From an uncultured Thalassolituus sp. (GTDB lineage Bacteria; Pseudomonadota; Gammaproteobacteria; Pseudomonadales; Oceanobacteraceae), in contig NZ_CATMFB010000012.1 of assembly GCF_950066645.1 (NCBI RefSeq), positions 1 through 64,000 on the forward strand: DNA of 64,000 nt, read 5' to 3'. The notes beneath the pieces were generated by a model that saw only the letters and a list, made by a program, of their open reading frames with translations, ran no database searches and was not told the DNA's origin. The position numbers were made by a program, and so were the translations under genes. Of this stretch, positions 34,362 to 44,635 are shown piece by piece. How positions within the stretch are numbered: position 1 is the first letter of the stretch; each line of letters opens with the position of its first letter.

Positions 34362-36095
34362 ATGCTGCGCTGGCTCTGGCAATTTATCCGCCCTTACAAA
34401 CTTCGTCTGATCATCGCCATCATTGCCCTGGTCACCACGGCCGGGCTGACGCTGAGTCTGGGGCAGGGCGTGCGCCTGATGGTGGATGAGGGCTTTGCCG
34501 CAAGTTCCGTAGAGGGCTTGAAGGACGCCGTCGTTTTCTTCTCGATTTTAGTAGTCGCCGTGTCTGTCGGTGCCTACTTCCGGTTTTATATGGTGTCCTG
34601 GCTCGGCGAGCGGGTGGTCGCGGATATCCGTAAAACGCTCTACCGGCACTTAGTCACGCTGCCACCGTCGTTTTTTGAGGACAATCTGTCCGGCGAAATC
34701 CAGAGCCGCATCACCACCGACACCACCCTGCTGCAAACCGTGATTGGCTCGTCGTTTTCCTTTGCTCTGCGCAATGCCCTCACGTTTGTGGGCGGCATTA
34801 CCCTGATGTTTATCACCAACCTCAAACTCAGCCTGATCGTGCTAGTAGCCGTGCCTCTGGTGGTGTTTCCTATGGTGTTTTTCGGGCGCAAAGTGAAAAA
34901 ACTCTCGCGCGAAAGCCAGGACAAAGTCGCCAGCGTCGGCGCCTGGGCCGGGGAAAGCCTGCAACACATCAAGGTCGTGCAGGCCTTTACTCGTGAAGAC
35001 AGCGTGAATAAACAGTTTGGCGACGCGGCAGAATCCGCGTTTGATGTCGCCTTACTGCGCATTCGCCAACGCGCGTTTATGATCGCGCTGGTGATGATTC
35101 TGGTGATGGGATCGGTCGCTGGCATGTTGTACGTCGGCGGTCACGATGTGATTACCGGCAGCCTGAGTGGCGGCGATCTGGCCGCGTTTGTTTTTTACGC
35201 CATCATGGTCGGCGGCTCGCTGGCGGCAGTGACCGAAGTCTACGGAGAAGTGCAGCGCGCGGCGGGCGCGGCGGAGCGTATTCGTGAACTGATGGCAGCG
35301 GAATCGGACATACAGTCACCCACCAACAATATGACGCCTGCCATAAAGCAAAGCGATACTCAGATTGCGTTTCAAGAGGTCAGTTACCACTACCCTTCCC
35401 GCCCCGACAAAGCAGCTTTAACCGAGCTCAATCTCGAGGTACGCGCTGGCGAGCGCATTGCCTTGGTCGGGCCATCCGGGGCGGGCAAATCCACACTGTT
35501 CGATATGCTGCTGCGCTTTCGTGATCCGCAACATGGGCAAATTCTGGTGGAAGGCACACCATTACCTGAATGGCAGTTACAAAGCCTGCGCAGTCAGTTT
35601 GCTCTGGTGCCTCAGCAGCCGGTGCTGTTCAGCACTAACGTGTTGGAAAACCTGCGCTACGGCCAACCTAGTGCCACCGAAGCAGACATTCTCGCGGCTG
35701 CTCAGGCCGCACATGCCGATGAATTCATTCAGCAGCTGCCAGAACAATACGAATCGTATCTGGGAGAAGGCGGCGTAAAACTATCGGGTGGTCAGAAGCA
35801 ACGGCTAGCCATCGCACGAGCGATTCTGCACGATCCGAAAATACTCCTGCTTGATGAAGCCACCAGCGCCTTAGACGCCCAGAGCGAATACCTTGTGCAA
35901 CAGGCGTTAGATAAACTGATGCAGAACCGCACCAGTTTTGTGATCGCGCATCGCCTGTCGACCATTAAGCACGTCGACCGCATCGTCGTCATGGATCAAG
36001 GGCGTATCGTGGCTGTCGGCACGCACGAAGAGCTTCTCGAGTGCTCGCCCTTGTATAAGCGGCTGGCCGAGTTGCAGTTCAGTGATCGGAGTTAA
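34362..36095 (+). CDS. ABC exporter, fused permease and ATPase (MsbA-related)
   Basis: This 577-residue half-transporter has six membrane helices in the first 310 residues (type I exporter, LVTLPPSFFEDNLSGEIQSRITTD coupling region). A nucleotide-binding domain follows, with Walker A GPSGAGKST, signature LSGGQKQR and Walker B ILLLDEATSALD. It should act as a homodimer in the inner membrane. It resembles the MsbA-related exporter group often found near glycolytic genes, but the substrate is unknown. An AGAGGAT site precedes the start. Its end overlaps the convergent lipoprotein gene by four bases. Confidence 0.88.
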   Translation: MLRWLWQFIRPYKLRLIIAIIALVTTAGLTLSLGQGVRLMVDEGFAASSVEGLKDAVVFFSILVVAVSVGAYFRFYMVSWLGERVVADIRKTLYRHLVTLPPSFFEDNLSGEIQSRITTDTTLLQTVIGSSFSFALRNALTFVGGITLMFITNLKLSLIVLVAVPLVVFPMVFFGRKVKKLSRESQDKVASVGAWAGESLQHIKVVQAFTREDSVNKQFGDAAESAFDVALLRIRQRAFMIALVMILVMGSVAGMLYVGGHDVITGSLSGGDLAAFVFYAIMVGGSLAAVTEVYGEVQRAAGAAERIRELMAAESDIQSPTNNMTPAIKQSDTQIAFQEVSYHYPSRPDKAALTELNLEVRAGERIALVGPSGAGKSTLFDMLLRFRDPQHGQILVEGTPLPEWQLQSLRSQFALVPQQPVLFSTNVLENLRYGQPSATEADILAAAQAAHADEFIQQLPEQYESYLGEGGVKLSGGQKQRLAIARAILHDPKILLLDEATSALDAQSEYLVQQALDKLMQNRTSFVIAHRLSTIKHVDRIVVMDQGRIVAVGTHEELLECSPLYKRLAELQFSDRS

Positions 36096-37762
36096 TCGCG
36101 TCTGCGAACATAACCCGCCTGCATATTGATGTCGGCAAGGCCGCTGGTTTCGTCGAAACCACGGACAACCCCGTAAACAAAGAACATCACCTCGTCGCCA
36201 TCGATGGTCCCCACCGTAGGTTCACCAATGGCGATGATATTCCCGACTTCCTGATCTGAGCTCGCTGCCAGTACCTTAACGGGTGTCGCCCAGAGCGCCG
36301 TATTGCCGAAGTCCGCTTGCGTGTGCGTACCGCTGTATTGCGACATCCAGACCGCGGGTAACTCAGTGTCGTCTGAGCGGGTAAAATACAGTTCGGAGCC
36401 AGTAAAAAACGGCTGTATTTCCTGCGAAGGGTCAGCCAGATTAACCGGTGCAGGTAGCACCACCTTCTGCCAGCTGGAAGAGGGGTAGCTGTCCGTCAGA
36501 TTCACATATACCGAAAGCTCGCCGTGATCGCTGCCCGGGCCCTTCGCATCGTATTCGTCATCAGTCCAGATACTACTGACCGTCGATGATTCACGATATA
36601 AATGCGGATTTCCCTGCGTTCCTGCTATGCCCTCGATGCCTACATCAGAAAAGCCTACTTTGGTCAGACCAAAGCTACTGTCCCGCTGGGGTGGCGTACC
36701 GGGCGTGCCCGAATAATTAAAATTACCGAGATTGACAGGGTCTCCCAGAGCGCTCTGAAGCGTATAGACATCGAGCAGGCTTTCGGCATCGGCGGTTCCG
36801 TTGTCATCAAAATCTACTGATTCGGTATCGTCTGGGGCGTTAAACGACAAGGCTAATAGGTAATTATCTGAACTGCCGTAATCAGGTAAGACACTCAATC
36901 CAAACGGGCTGCTGATGCCATCGCCTTCATCATCAAAAGCGATCATAAACGGCTCCCGGTAGCTACCGTCGAGCTGGCGTTTAAAACCGTAAAATACATT
37001 CGACACGCTGAACAGGTTCAGTGTGTCATCGCCCATTCCCCAGGAGACAGAGTTATGGCGCCAGGTACCATCACTACTGATACGCGCGGTGTAAAAGTCC
37101 GGACGTTCTGGAGCACTGACCGGACCAATGGTGTTATCTATCCAGGGGTGTGTGCAACGTTCAGGAGACAGGCGATCTCCGCCGCAACCGCCGTCTCCAC
37201 GAGAAAAATTAAAGAGAATTAATCCACTGAAGTACGCGGGCGAATATTGCACAAACAGATATTCGCCATCAGGCGATATCGCAATACCGTCTTCGTAGCC
37301 TTCAGTATTAACCAGGCCTTCAACCGTCATGGGCTGGCCCCAGTCTTCATGAACGTCGGCCAGTACCAGTGGATGAAGGGTTTCTGAAATTCCAAATACG
37401 GTGTTCTCGCTGACGGTAATTTCAAACTCACCGGTGCGGGAAGGCGTCAGCAGTGTTTGGTAAATACCATCCTCAGTTTCAGAAAAATCAGACGCCGTCA
37501 TGTCTGCTGGCAGAGTAAGCTCCAGTGAGCTTTCCAGACCGGTAGCGGGCTGTGAACCACGTAATAACTCAACCGTGACTGATATATTGTCGAGGCCTTC
37601 GATACTGTCCTGACGATTAAGCTGAACGGACATGAAGAGATCATCAATAACAATAACTCCGTCATCTGACGATGAAGGCGCACTGTCACACCCAGTCAAC
37701 AGAAGCACGGCACCGGACAGGCACCAAACAGCTGCATTACCGACGATTCCCTTACCTCTCAT
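36092..37762 (-). CDS. Lipoprotein of unknown function, probable beta-propeller
   Basis: This 556-residue protein starts with a lipoprotein signal ending LLLTGC (Cys about 25). An N-terminal immunoglobulin-like region (about 40-130) follows, and then repeated segments such as GIAISPDGEYLFVQY and ARISSDGTWRHNSV, typical of TolB/PD40-like propeller blades. It is rich in Asp, Ser and Gly, as in secreted marine proteins. No enzyme motif is seen. It follows epd by 20 bases on the same strand, but a functional link is not apparent. Confidence 0.6.
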   Translation of the reverse strand: MRGKGIVGNAAVWCLSGAVLLLTGCDSAPSSSDDGVIVIDDLFMSVQLNRQDSIEGLDNISVTVELLRGSQPATGLESSLELTLPADMTASDFSETEDGIYQTLLTPSRTGEFEITVSENTVFGISETLHPLVLADVHEDWGQPMTVEGLVNTEGYEDGIAISPDGEYLFVQYSPAYFSGLILFNFSRGDGGCGGDRLSPERCTHPWIDNTIGPVSAPERPDFYTARISSDGTWRHNSVSWGMGDDTLNLFSVSNVFYGFKRQLDGSYREPFMIAFDDEGDGISSPFGLSVLPDYGSSDNYLLALSFNAPDDTESVDFDDNGTADAESLLDVYTLQSALGDPVNLGNFNYSGTPGTPPQRDSSFGLTKVGFSDVGIEGIAGTQGNPHLYRESSTVSSIWTDDEYDAKGPGSDHGELSVYVNLTDSYPSSSWQKVVLPAPVNLADPSQEIQPFFTGSELYFTRSDDTELPAVWMSQYSGTHTQADFGNTALWATPVKVLAASSDQEVGNIIAIGEPTVGTIDGDEVMFFVYGVVRGFDETSGLADINMQAGYVRRRD

Positions 37763-37782
37763 GTCATCCCTCTTATGCTCTT

Positions 37783-38802
37783 TTACTGATAGCAGTTAAG
37801 CATCTCGCTGGCCGTATCCAGCATACGGTTGGCAAAGCCCCACTCGTTATCAAACCAGACCAACAATTTTAGCAAGCGACCGCCGCTGACCCGGGTCTGA
37901 GTGGCATCGACAATCGCCGAACGAGGATCATGGTTAAAATCGATAGAGGCGTGGGCTTCCCGGGTGAGTCCCAGAATGCCGTCGAAGCGCTCATTCGACG
38001 CTCCGGCCAATAGGGCGTTAACGGCGTTGGCGTCGGTGGCGTCAGTCAGTTGCAGGCTGATATCCAGTGCTGAGACATTAATCGTCGGCACACGCACGTG
38101 CAGGCTCTCTATTTTGCCGGCCAGTTGCGGCATCAGACGCTCGATCCCCGCTGGCAGGCCGGTATCTACCGGAATAATGCTCTGCACCGCCGAACGGGTG
38201 CGGCGCATGTCCGAATGGTAGGCATCAATCACGGGCTGATCATTCATGGCCGAGTGAATCGTGGTCGTCACACCCGCTTCAATGCCGTAGGCCTGATCGA
38301 TTAACGTCAGCACCGGAATCAGCGCATTGGTCGAACAGGAGCCGTTAGACACAATACGTTGATCTGCCGAAAGCGAATCGTGGTTATGACCGTAAATCAC
38401 GGTATTGTCGACCGCGCTGTCGGCTGGGTTTGAAATAAGCACTTTTTTCGCGCCGCGACTGAGGTGCAGCTCAGCATCTTCGCGCGAGCGGATCTGACCA
38501 CTGCACTCCAACACCAGGTCGACATCCAACGCGGCCCAGTCGAGCTCTGCCGGATCACCGATATGGCATACCCGGATACGATCGCCATTGACCATCAGGT
38601 GCTGCTCATCCGCGATACTGACGGTGCCGTTAAAACGACCGTGGGTACTGTCGTAACGTAGCATGTAGCTCAGTGAATCAATGTCAGCGAGTTCATTGAT
38701 CACGACCACTTCCATGTCCTGCCGGTAACCGTTTTCATAAAGCGCACGCAGCACACAGCGGCCGATACGTCCAAAACCGTTGATGGCGATACGGGTTGTC
38801 AT
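37783..38802 (-). CDS. epd: D-erythrose-4-phosphate dehydrogenase (Gap-like)
   Basis: This 339-residue protein belongs to the glyceraldehyde-3-phosphate dehydrogenase family. The Rossmann start is INGFGRIGR, the catalytic cysteine is C156 in SNGSCSTN, and the histidine lies in TTIHSAMND. The pattern AMNDQPVIDAYHSDMRRTRSA and TQTRVSGGRLLKLLVWFDNEWGFANRMLD matches Epd, which oxidises erythrose 4-phosphate for pyridoxal phosphate synthesis, more closely than glycolytic GapA. In relatives epd, pgk and fba form one run, which is interrupted here. A GAPDH activity cannot be excluded. Confidence 0.85.
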   Translation of the reverse strand: MTTRIAINGFGRIGRCVLRALYENGYRQDMEVVVINELADIDSLSYMLRYDSTHGRFNGTVSIADEQHLMVNGDRIRVCHIGDPAELDWAALDVDLVLECSGQIRSREDAELHLSRGAKKVLISNPADSAVDNTVIYGHNHDSLSADQRIVSNGSCSTNALIPVLTLIDQAYGIEAGVTTTIHSAMNDQPVIDAYHSDMRRTRSAVQSIIPVDTGLPAGIERLMPQLAGKIESLHVRVPTINVSALDISLQLTDATDANAVNALLAGASNERFDGILGLTREAHASIDFNHDPRSAIVDATQTRVSGGRLLKLLVWFDNEWGFANRMLDTASEMLNCYQ

Positions 38803-38922
38803 GGGTTGGTGCGCCTCACTGATGTCTCATGATTGCCGGGCTTCTCAGAAGCTGGATACTATGTGCTCTATTGTCGCGGAATTACGGGCCGTAGGCAAAA
38901 CGCACTCAACGGAATACGCGAC

Positions 38923-39570
38923 ATGACTTCCCCAGCCTGCCCTTTATGTCAGGAAACAGCGAAACTTACCGATCTCAATAGCGCCATGCCGCGCCGCTAC
39001 CTGAGCTGCGGGCACTGCCATCTGGCATTTATGCATCCTGACGACTACCTGAGCGCAGAGGACGAGAAGGCCTACTACGCCACCCATAAGAACAGTATTG
39101 AAGACGAAGGCTACGTCGGCTTTCTGAATATTCTTCTGGAGCCACTGCTGAACCTCATTGAGCCGAAGAAAGCACTCAACGCTCTGGATTATGGCTGTGG
39201 GCCGGGGCCGACGCTGTCTCTTTTGCTGGAACAAAAGGGGATTCACTGCGACAACTACGACCCTTTCTTCTTTCCAGAAGCATTAACACCGCCCTACGAC
39301 GTGATCACAGCCACAGAATGCTTTGAACACTTTCATCAGCCGGAGAAAGAGCTGGAGAAACTGGTCTCGCTATTGAACCCAGGAGGCTGTCTGGCACTGA
39401 TGACCAGCCGCTGGAGCACTGCTGAAAAATTCATGCACTGGCACTACAACCGGGACCCGACTCACGTCATTTTCCTGCACGATAAAACACTGGAATTCAT
39501 CGCAGATAAATACGGTTTATTCTGCGTTTTTTCAGACGAAAAACGAGTCGTGATTTTCAGAAAGCCATGA
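38923..39570 (+). CDS. Class I SAM-dependent methyltransferase with N-terminal zinc ribbon
   Basis: This protein of about 215 residues from the ATG at 38923 (a longer frame begins at 38833) has a small zinc-binding knuckle (CPLC then CGHC). The methyltransferase core follows, with ALDYGCGPGPTLSLL (SAM site), NYDPFF, ITATECFEHF and LNPGGCLALMT. The target is unknown; related proteins are annotated as methyltransferases of small molecules. It is divergent from epd with about 120 bases between. Confidence 0.82.
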   Translation: MTSPACPLCQETAKLTDLNSAMPRRYLSCGHCHLAFMHPDDYLSAEDEKAYYATHKNSIEDEGYVGFLNILLEPLLNLIEPKKALNALDYGCGPGPTLSLLLEQKGIHCDNYDPFFFPEALTPPYDVITATECFEHFHQPEKELEKLVSLLNPGGCLALMTSRWSTAEKFMHWHYNRDPTHVIFLHDKTLEFIADKYGLFCVFSDEKRVVIFRKP

Positions 39571-39581
39571 TCATCAGATGA

Positions 39582-40043
39582 TTATTCACCACCTTCAAAC
39601 TGGGATGGAATATCTGGTTCAACCAGTTGCGCAAGTAACTGCAGTGATTCCTGCCAGCCAACGTAACAGAACTCCAGAGGGATTTCTTCGGGAATACCAC
39701 TTTGCGTAATATGTAAGGCAGTGCCGTTCAGAACCGGGGTAAAGCTCACAGTAGTCACCATCTGGCCCGGCAGATCCGGATTATCGAACTGATCGTCAAA
39801 GACCAGTTTTTCACCCGGGATCATCTCGCGATAAGTACCACCAAAACTGTGTTCTTCTCCACATGAAAGATTTACAAATGACATTTTATAGGTACCGCCT
39901 ACCCGCGAATCCATGTGATATATCTTTGCAAAAAATCCATGCGGCGGATTCCACTTCACTAATGCTTCAGGAATAACAAAGGCGTCATAAATACGCTGCG
40001 CAGGCGCTTTAATAACCCGATGCAGAGAAACTTCGTTAGCCAT
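39582..40043 (-). CDS. SRPBCC/AHSA1-family protein
   Basis: This 153-residue START-like protein belongs to the AHSA1 (Hsp90 ATPase activator homologue) branch. It shows the typical order: VIKAPAQRIYDAFVIPEALVKWNPP, YHMDSRVGGTYKMSF, GTYREMIPGEKLVF and the final helix GWQESLQLLAQLVE. Such proteins have a hydrophobic cavity and are often stress-linked, but this group has no fixed function. An AGGAGG-like sequence precedes the start. It sits about 100 bases downstream of the AraC gene, on the same strand. Confidence 0.8.
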   Translation of the reverse strand: MANEVSLHRVIKAPAQRIYDAFVIPEALVKWNPPHGFFAKIYHMDSRVGGTYKMSFVNLSCGEEHSFGGTYREMIPGEKLVFDDQFDNPDLPGQMVTTVSFTPVLNGTALHITQSGIPEEIPLEFCYVGWQESLQLLAQLVEPDIPSQFEGGE

Positions 40044-40141
40044 ACCTGGCCTCCTTATAAAAATTACGAGTTAATTTCAGATTGCAGAGCAGAAATACAT
40101 AACGGTCGATCAAGTCAGAACTGAGAAAAGAGAGGCGCTGA

Positions 40142-41068
40142 TTAGCGGGCTGCAAATTCTCTCGGCGTCATTCCATATTGCTGATGAAAACGACGGGAAA
40201 AATGACTGGGGTTAGAAAAGCCTAACTCATAGCAGGTGCTGGTGATACTTTGCCCACTACGAATCAGTTTGCAGGCGTGTTCGAGGCGACGCTGCTGCTG
40301 ATACTGCGCGGGGCTACAGCCCAGGCTGCTTTTGAATTGCTGAAACAACTTCGTACGCGACATACAGGCGATCCGCGCAAGATGATCAATATCTACCGGC
40401 TGAGCAAGGTTTTCTTCAATGTAGGCCACTGCATTCGTCAGACCCGACTGAGTCGGATTCTGCTGCACACAACGCAGTAAAAAGTCACGCCCCTGCTGGC
40501 GTAACATGCGCGCCACCAGCTCGTTAACCCCAAAGTTCAGCACCAGGTCACAGTCATCTTCTTTGTGTACGTGGCTGGCAACAATACGCTCCAGTAGCTG
40601 CTGAGTGGCATCCGTATGCGACAGATGCCACTGACGGGTTTCTACCTCCCACTCGCCCAACTCTCTCGGGCGCTCGCTGACCGTGTTCAGCTGGTCACAT
40701 ACCTTCAGCAGAGTTTCGCGCGGTATCTCGAGCGTCATGCAGGTCGTCGGTGTGGTCATTGATGCTTCAGGAAAGTCGATTTCGACGTATTCACCCGGTG
40801 CTACAACAAATGACTCATGAGGAAGAAAACCGGTCGAAAAACCGTCCATACCGTGCATGACTTTACGTCCCGTCATCATACCGCAGTAGAGCAGCTCACC
40901 GGCATCAAGACGAACGCGCTCAGCCTGCTCATAGGTGTCATACACAGAAAGTTCTGCCAGCTGACTGGCATAGACAGTGCGGTTTTCCACCAACTGACCC
41001 GGCGCTACCTTCTGACGGTGTGCGCTGGCCAGCGATGCGAAACTGTGAGGTTTTGTACTGGTCGTCAT
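40142..41068 (-). CDS. AraC-family transcriptional regulator
   Basis: This 308-residue regulator has a C-terminal pair of AraC helix-turn-helix motifs (IDHLARIACMSRTKLFQQF and ITSTCYELGFSNPSHFSRRF, then GMTPREF). The N-terminal domain is of the AraC_binding_1 type found in regulators of aldehyde and alcohol metabolism. It is divergent from the exaC-type aldehyde dehydrogenase, with a palindrome in the gap, so it probably controls that gene in response to an aldehyde or alcohol. Confidence 0.87.
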   Translation of the reverse strand: MTTSTKPHSFASLASAHRQKVAPGQLVENRTVYASQLAELSVYDTYEQAERVRLDAGELLYCGMMTGRKVMHGMDGFSTGFLPHESFVVAPGEYVEIDFPEASMTTPTTCMTLEIPRETLLKVCDQLNTVSERPRELGEWEVETRQWHLSHTDATQQLLERIVASHVHKEDDCDLVLNFGVNELVARMLRQQGRDFLLRCVQQNPTQSGLTNAVAYIEENLAQPVDIDHLARIACMSRTKLFQQFKSSLGCSPAQYQQQRRLEHACKLIRSGQSITSTCYELGFSNPSHFSRRFHQQYGMTPREFAAR

Positions 41069-41235
41069 AAGCAGGGCCTGTGTCCGGGGTGTGCTGTTTC
41101 AGGCCAGTGACACATTCTGACAATGGCGGGACTCAGAGAACATTGATCCGGACTCTCGTGCAAGTCATCGAACCAATAGACCACATACTCTGGAGTCACA
41201 CAACACAAAACACCGGAAGAGCGGACAGCCTTCGA

Positions 41236-41248
41236 CTTTAGTCTAAAG
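41236..41248. promoter_or_regulatory. Palindrome in the AraC-exaC intergenic region
   Basis: CTTTAGTCTAAAG is a perfect 6-base inverted repeat with one central base, about 40 bases before the exaC start. It is a plausible regulator site. AraC proteins usually bind direct repeats, so the assignment is uncertain. Confidence 0.4.
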
Positions 41249-41288
41249 CGTCCATTCAGCCGGCAAGAATAACAACGGAGATACCCTG

Positions 41289-42809
41289 ATGATCTATGCA
41301 AATCCAGGACAGCCAGGCGCTGTCGTCACTTTCAAAGAGAAGTACGGTAACTACATCAACGGCGAATTCGCTGCCCCTGTAAACGGTAATTACATGGACA
41401 ACGTCAGCCCGGTAAACGGAGAAGTATTCTGTCGTGTTGCCCGCTCCGACAGCGCAGACATAGAAAAAGCCCTCGACGCAGCTCACGCAGCCGCACCGGC
41501 CTGGGGAAAAACCTCAGTTCAGGAACGCTCAAATGTCCTGCTGAGAATCGCCGACCGCATCGAGCAGAACCTTGAGATGCTGGCCGTGGCCGAGACGTGG
41601 GACAACGGCAAAGCCGTGCGCGAAACCCTCGCTGCAGACATCCCGCTGGCCGTTGATCATTTCCGGTATTTCGCAGGTTGCCTGCGTGCACAGGAAGGCA
41701 GCATGGCCGAGCTGGACGAGACCACAGTGTCCTACCACGTGCATGAACCGCTGGGTGTTGTTGGCCAGATCATCCCGTGGAACTTCCCACTGTTGATGGC
41801 CGCCTGGAAACTCGGTCCCGCACTGGCCGCGGGTAACTGCGTGGTGATGAAGCCTGCAGAGCAGACCCCTGCCTCTATTCTGGTTCTGATGGAACTGATC
41901 GGTGATCTGCTGCCAGCGGGTGTCGTGAATATCGTCAACGGCCTGGGCGAAGAAGCAGGTCAGGCTCTGGCCACCAGCAAGCGGATCGCTAAGCTGGCGT
42001 TTACTGGCTCAACACCGGTTGGCCAGCACATTCTGCGCTGCGCGGCAGAAACCCTGATTCCAAGCACCGTCGAGTTGGGCGGCAAGTCGCCTAACGTCTA
42101 TTTCGAAGACGTGATGCAGATGGAAGATGACTACCTGAGTAAGGCGGTCGAAGGCACTGTGCTCGCCTTCTTTAACCAGGGTGAAGTCTGTACCTGCCCA
42201 TCCCGCGCTCTGATTCAGGAAAGTATTTACGACGAATTTATCGCCAAGGTCGTTGAGCGTGCTCAGACTATCAAGCGCGGTAATCCACTGGATACGGACG
42301 TTCAGGTCGGTGCTCAGGCCTCGCAGGAACAATACGAGCGCATCATGAAGTACATTGAAATCGGTAAACAGGAAGGCGCTGAAGTTCTGATCGGTGGCGC
42401 GCCAGAGAAACTCGAAGGCGATCTGCAGACAGGTTTCTATATCCAGCCGACCGTATTCAAAGGCAACAATAAAATGCGCGTTTTCCAGGAAGAAATCTTT
42501 GGTCCGGTGATCAGTGTTACCACCTTCAAAGACGAAGCCGAAGCCCTGGAAATCGCCAACGATACTGAATTCGGCCTGGGCGCCGGCGTCTGGACCCGCG
42601 ACATGAACCGCGCCTACCGCATGGGGCGTGGTATTCAGGCCGGTCGTGTCTGGACCAACTGTTACCACGCTTACCCTGCGCACGCGGCGTTCGGTGGTTA
42701 CAAGAAATCCGGTATCGGGCGTGAAACACACAAGGTGGCCCTTGAGCACTATCAGCAGACCAAAAACCTGCTGGTGAGCTACGCCACCAGTCCACTGGGC
42801 TTCTTCTGA
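41289..42809 (+). CDS. exaC: NAD+-dependent aldehyde dehydrogenase (ExaC/AcoD type)
   Basis: This 506-residue enzyme oxidises acetaldehyde or other short aldehydes to acids with NAD+. The length and ends ([11 protein letters not shown], then [15 protein letters not shown]) are those of Pseudomonas ExaC. Motifs include [21 protein letters not shown], the general-base glutamate in ELGGKSPN, and the catalytic cysteine in [12 protein letters not shown]. It is divergent from an AraC regulator and followed by two hairpins, the second a strong terminator. It most likely works in ethanol or choline-type alcohol use. Confidence 0.93.
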   Translation: MIYANPGQPGAVVTFKEKYGNYINGEFAAPVNGNYMDNVSPVNGEVFCRVARSDSADIEKALDAAHAAAPAWGKTSVQERSNVLLRIADRIEQNLEMLAVAETWDNGKAVRETLAADIPLAVDHFRYFAGCLRAQEGSMAELDETTVSYHVHEPLGVVGQIIPWNFPLLMAAWKLGPALAAGNCVVMKPAEQTPASILVLMELIGDLLPAGVVNIVNGLGEEAGQALATSKRIAKLAFTGSTPVGQHILRCAAETLIPSTVELGGKSPNVYFEDVMQMEDDYLSKAVEGTVLAFFNQGEVCTCPSRALIQESIYDEFIAKVVERAQTIKRGNPLDTDVQVGAQASQEQYERIMKYIEIGKQEGAEVLIGGAPEKLEGDLQTGFYIQPTVFKGNNKMRVFQEEIFGPVISVTTFKDEAEALEIANDTEFGLGAGVWTRDMNRAYRMGRGIQAGRVWTNCYHAYPAHAAFGGYKKSGIGRETHKVALEHYQQTKNLLVSYATSPLGFF

Positions 42810-42915
42810 TTCTCACTCCGTAAGTCTGTTGCCCGGGAATCTCTTGTTCCGGGCGCGTCTCCTCAGGACTGGTACCTGCTTTATTGGGAGGGCAGGTATC
42901 GCGAAAGTCCTTTTT

Positions 42916-42942
42916 CGCACCCCGCTCGGGGTGCGCTTTTTT
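42916..42942 (+). terminator. Rho-independent terminator after exaC
   Basis: A perfect stem CGCACCCCG / CGGGGTGCG with a two-base loop is followed by C and six T residues. A weaker hairpin (GCCCGGGAA / TTCCGGGC) lies 80 bases earlier. Confidence 0.9.
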
Positions 42943-43033
42943 GCCTACTGTAAAACGGATTGTCTCATCAGCCTGGCTTGCCGCCGTTCGCGGGCTTCCG
43001 TAATCTCACCCCACAAACCGTGAGGGATTACTG

Positions 43034-43612
43034 ATGACATTACTACTGGCAGGGATTGTTCTCTTTATTGGCGGACACTCAATCAACCTCGTTGCTCCGC
43101 AATTCCGGCAACGCATGATCTCATCGTTGGGGCTGCTCCCCTGGAAAGGAATATATTCGCTGGTTGCTGCTGCAGGTCTGGCACTGATGATTTTCGGCTA
43201 CGCAGAAGCGCGATCAGCAGGTCAATGGCTCTGGACACCTCCACTCTGGACACGGCACCTGGCCGTCCTGATTACTCTGCCAGCACTCCTGCTTCTGTTT
43301 GCCAGTCAGATACCCGGCAACCGCCTTCAGGTGGCTGTCGGTCACCCGATGTACCTTGGCATAAAACTCTGGGCGTTCGCTCACCTGCTGGCCAATGGCG
43401 CCCTGCCCGACCTGATACTGTTCGGCAGTTTCCTCATCTGGGGAATCGCTGGATTTGCGATATCACGACGACGCGACCGAGCGTTGCAGATTCGGGCTGA
43501 GTACAAAGGGCTCGGGCGTGACCTGGCAACACTCGCCGTATCAGTCGGTGTCTGGGCGCTGTTTACCTTCTGGCTGCATCAGCTATTAATCGGTGTCGCG
43601 CCTTTGGGCTGA
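43034..43612 (+). CDS. NnrU-family membrane protein
   Basis: This 192-residue integral membrane protein has five to six helices and belongs to the NnrU/methanethiol S-methyltransferase-like family. The family hallmark is the N-terminal GIVLFIGGHSINLV and the motif VGHPMYLGIKLWAFAHLLANG. NnrU itself is linked to denitrification, but no denitrification genes are near, and many bacteria carry this family for unknown reasons. A GAGGGATT site precedes the start. It ends directly at the convergent asparaginase gene. Confidence 0.85.
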   Translation: MTLLLAGIVLFIGGHSINLVAPQFRQRMISSLGLLPWKGIYSLVAAAGLALMIFGYAEARSAGQWLWTPPLWTRHLAVLITLPALLLLFASQIPGNRLQVAVGHPMYLGIKLWAFAHLLANGALPDLILFGSFLIWGIAGFAISRRRDRALQIRAEYKGLGRDLATLAVSVGVWALFTFWLHQLLIGVAPLG

Positions 43613-44635
43613 TCAGGCGATCAGCTCACCGGCGATATTCAGTACATACCGGTCGCGGGCTGTGGCAATCACGCTCTCCCGCTCGCCCTCCTGACTGAGC
43701 AGAAACATCAGCTTGGTCATAGCGGCTTCGAGCGTCATATTGCCTGCAGGGATAGCCCCGGCCTGCTGCAATGCCGAACTGCCGGCATAGATACCCACGT
43801 CGACGCCACCACCAAGGCACTGACTGTGATTGATGAGGATGCCTCCAGCGAGGGTATAGCGTCTCAGCACCTTCATCAGATCATCGCTTTGTGAAGAGTT
43901 GCCACTGCCGAACGTCCTCAGAATGGCGCCGTCCGGCATCGCCGTCAGCATGGTTTCAATCTGCTCAACTGAAATACCCGGGAAGAGCGTGATCACACCA
44001 CATTTCACCGGCTGTATTGGAGTAAACGTCACCGTCGCCTGTTGATCCGCCGCCGGGGCCGGGCTGGCGTCATCGGCCCGGATATCCGACAGCGCCGGAC
44101 TGTCTGGAGAGGAAAACGCTGAGAATTTCCGGCTGTGGGTCTTAACCGTACGATTGCCGCGCAGCAATTGCCCATCAAAGAAAACCGTCACGCCGGCAAA
44201 CTCCGGGCAACTGGCCAGGCGTAATGCACCGCTGAGGTTAGCAAAAGCATCGGAACCCTCATCCACCAGCGGGATCTGCGACCCTGTCAGGATGACGGGC
44301 TTGCCAAGGTGTTGCAGCATGAACGACAAAGCAGAGGCGGTCCAGGCCATGGTGTCAGTGCCATGCACGACAACAAAACCATCGTAATCGCGGTAACGGC
44401 TGCAGATATCCCCAGCGATGCGATTCCAGTCATCAGGTGCCATGTCTGAAGAATCCAGCAACGGCTCATATTCGACGACGTCAATCCGGGGAAAGCCTTC
44501 ACTATGAAAAACCGGACTGTCACGCAGAACACCCGAAAGAAATCCCGGCTCTGGTCTTAATCCGGCCTCAGAATGCACCATACCAATGGTGCCACCTGTA
44601 TAAATCACGCAGACATTTTTCTTATCGTTATCCAT
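43613..44635 (-). CDS. ansA: Type I (cytoplasmic) L-asparaginase
   Basis: This 340-residue asparaginase hydrolyses L-asparagine to aspartate and ammonia. The two catalytic threonine regions are YTGGTIGM and VVHGTDTMAWTAS, followed by VILTGSQIPL. There is no signal peptide, which fits the cytoplasmic AnsA type. The frame opens at 44668, but GGAGGG stands eight bases before the ATG at 44635. It is divergent from selO and convergent with the NnrU-like gene, so it is probably monocistronic. Confidence 0.9.
   Translation of the reverse strand: MDNDKKNVCVIYTGGTIGMVHSEAGLRPEPGFLSGVLRDSPVFHSEGFPRIDVVEYEPLLDSSDMAPDDWNRIAGDICSRYRDYDGFVVVHGTDTMAWTASALSFMLQHLGKPVILTGSQIPLVDEGSDAFANLSGALRLASCPEFAGVTVFFDGQLLRGNRTVKTHSRKFSAFSSPDSPALSDIRADDASPAPAADQQATVTFTPIQPVKCGVITLFPGISVEQIETMLTAMPDGAILRTFGSGNSSQSDDLMKVLRRYTLAGGILINHSQCLGGGVDVGIYAGSSALQQAGAIPAGNMTLEAAMTKLMFLLSQEGERESVIATARDRYVLNIAGELIA

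Noticed and set aside
42009-42749. 246-codon open frame antisense to exaC
   Set aside because: Shadow of the aldehyde dehydrogenase gene; no ribosome site or domain.
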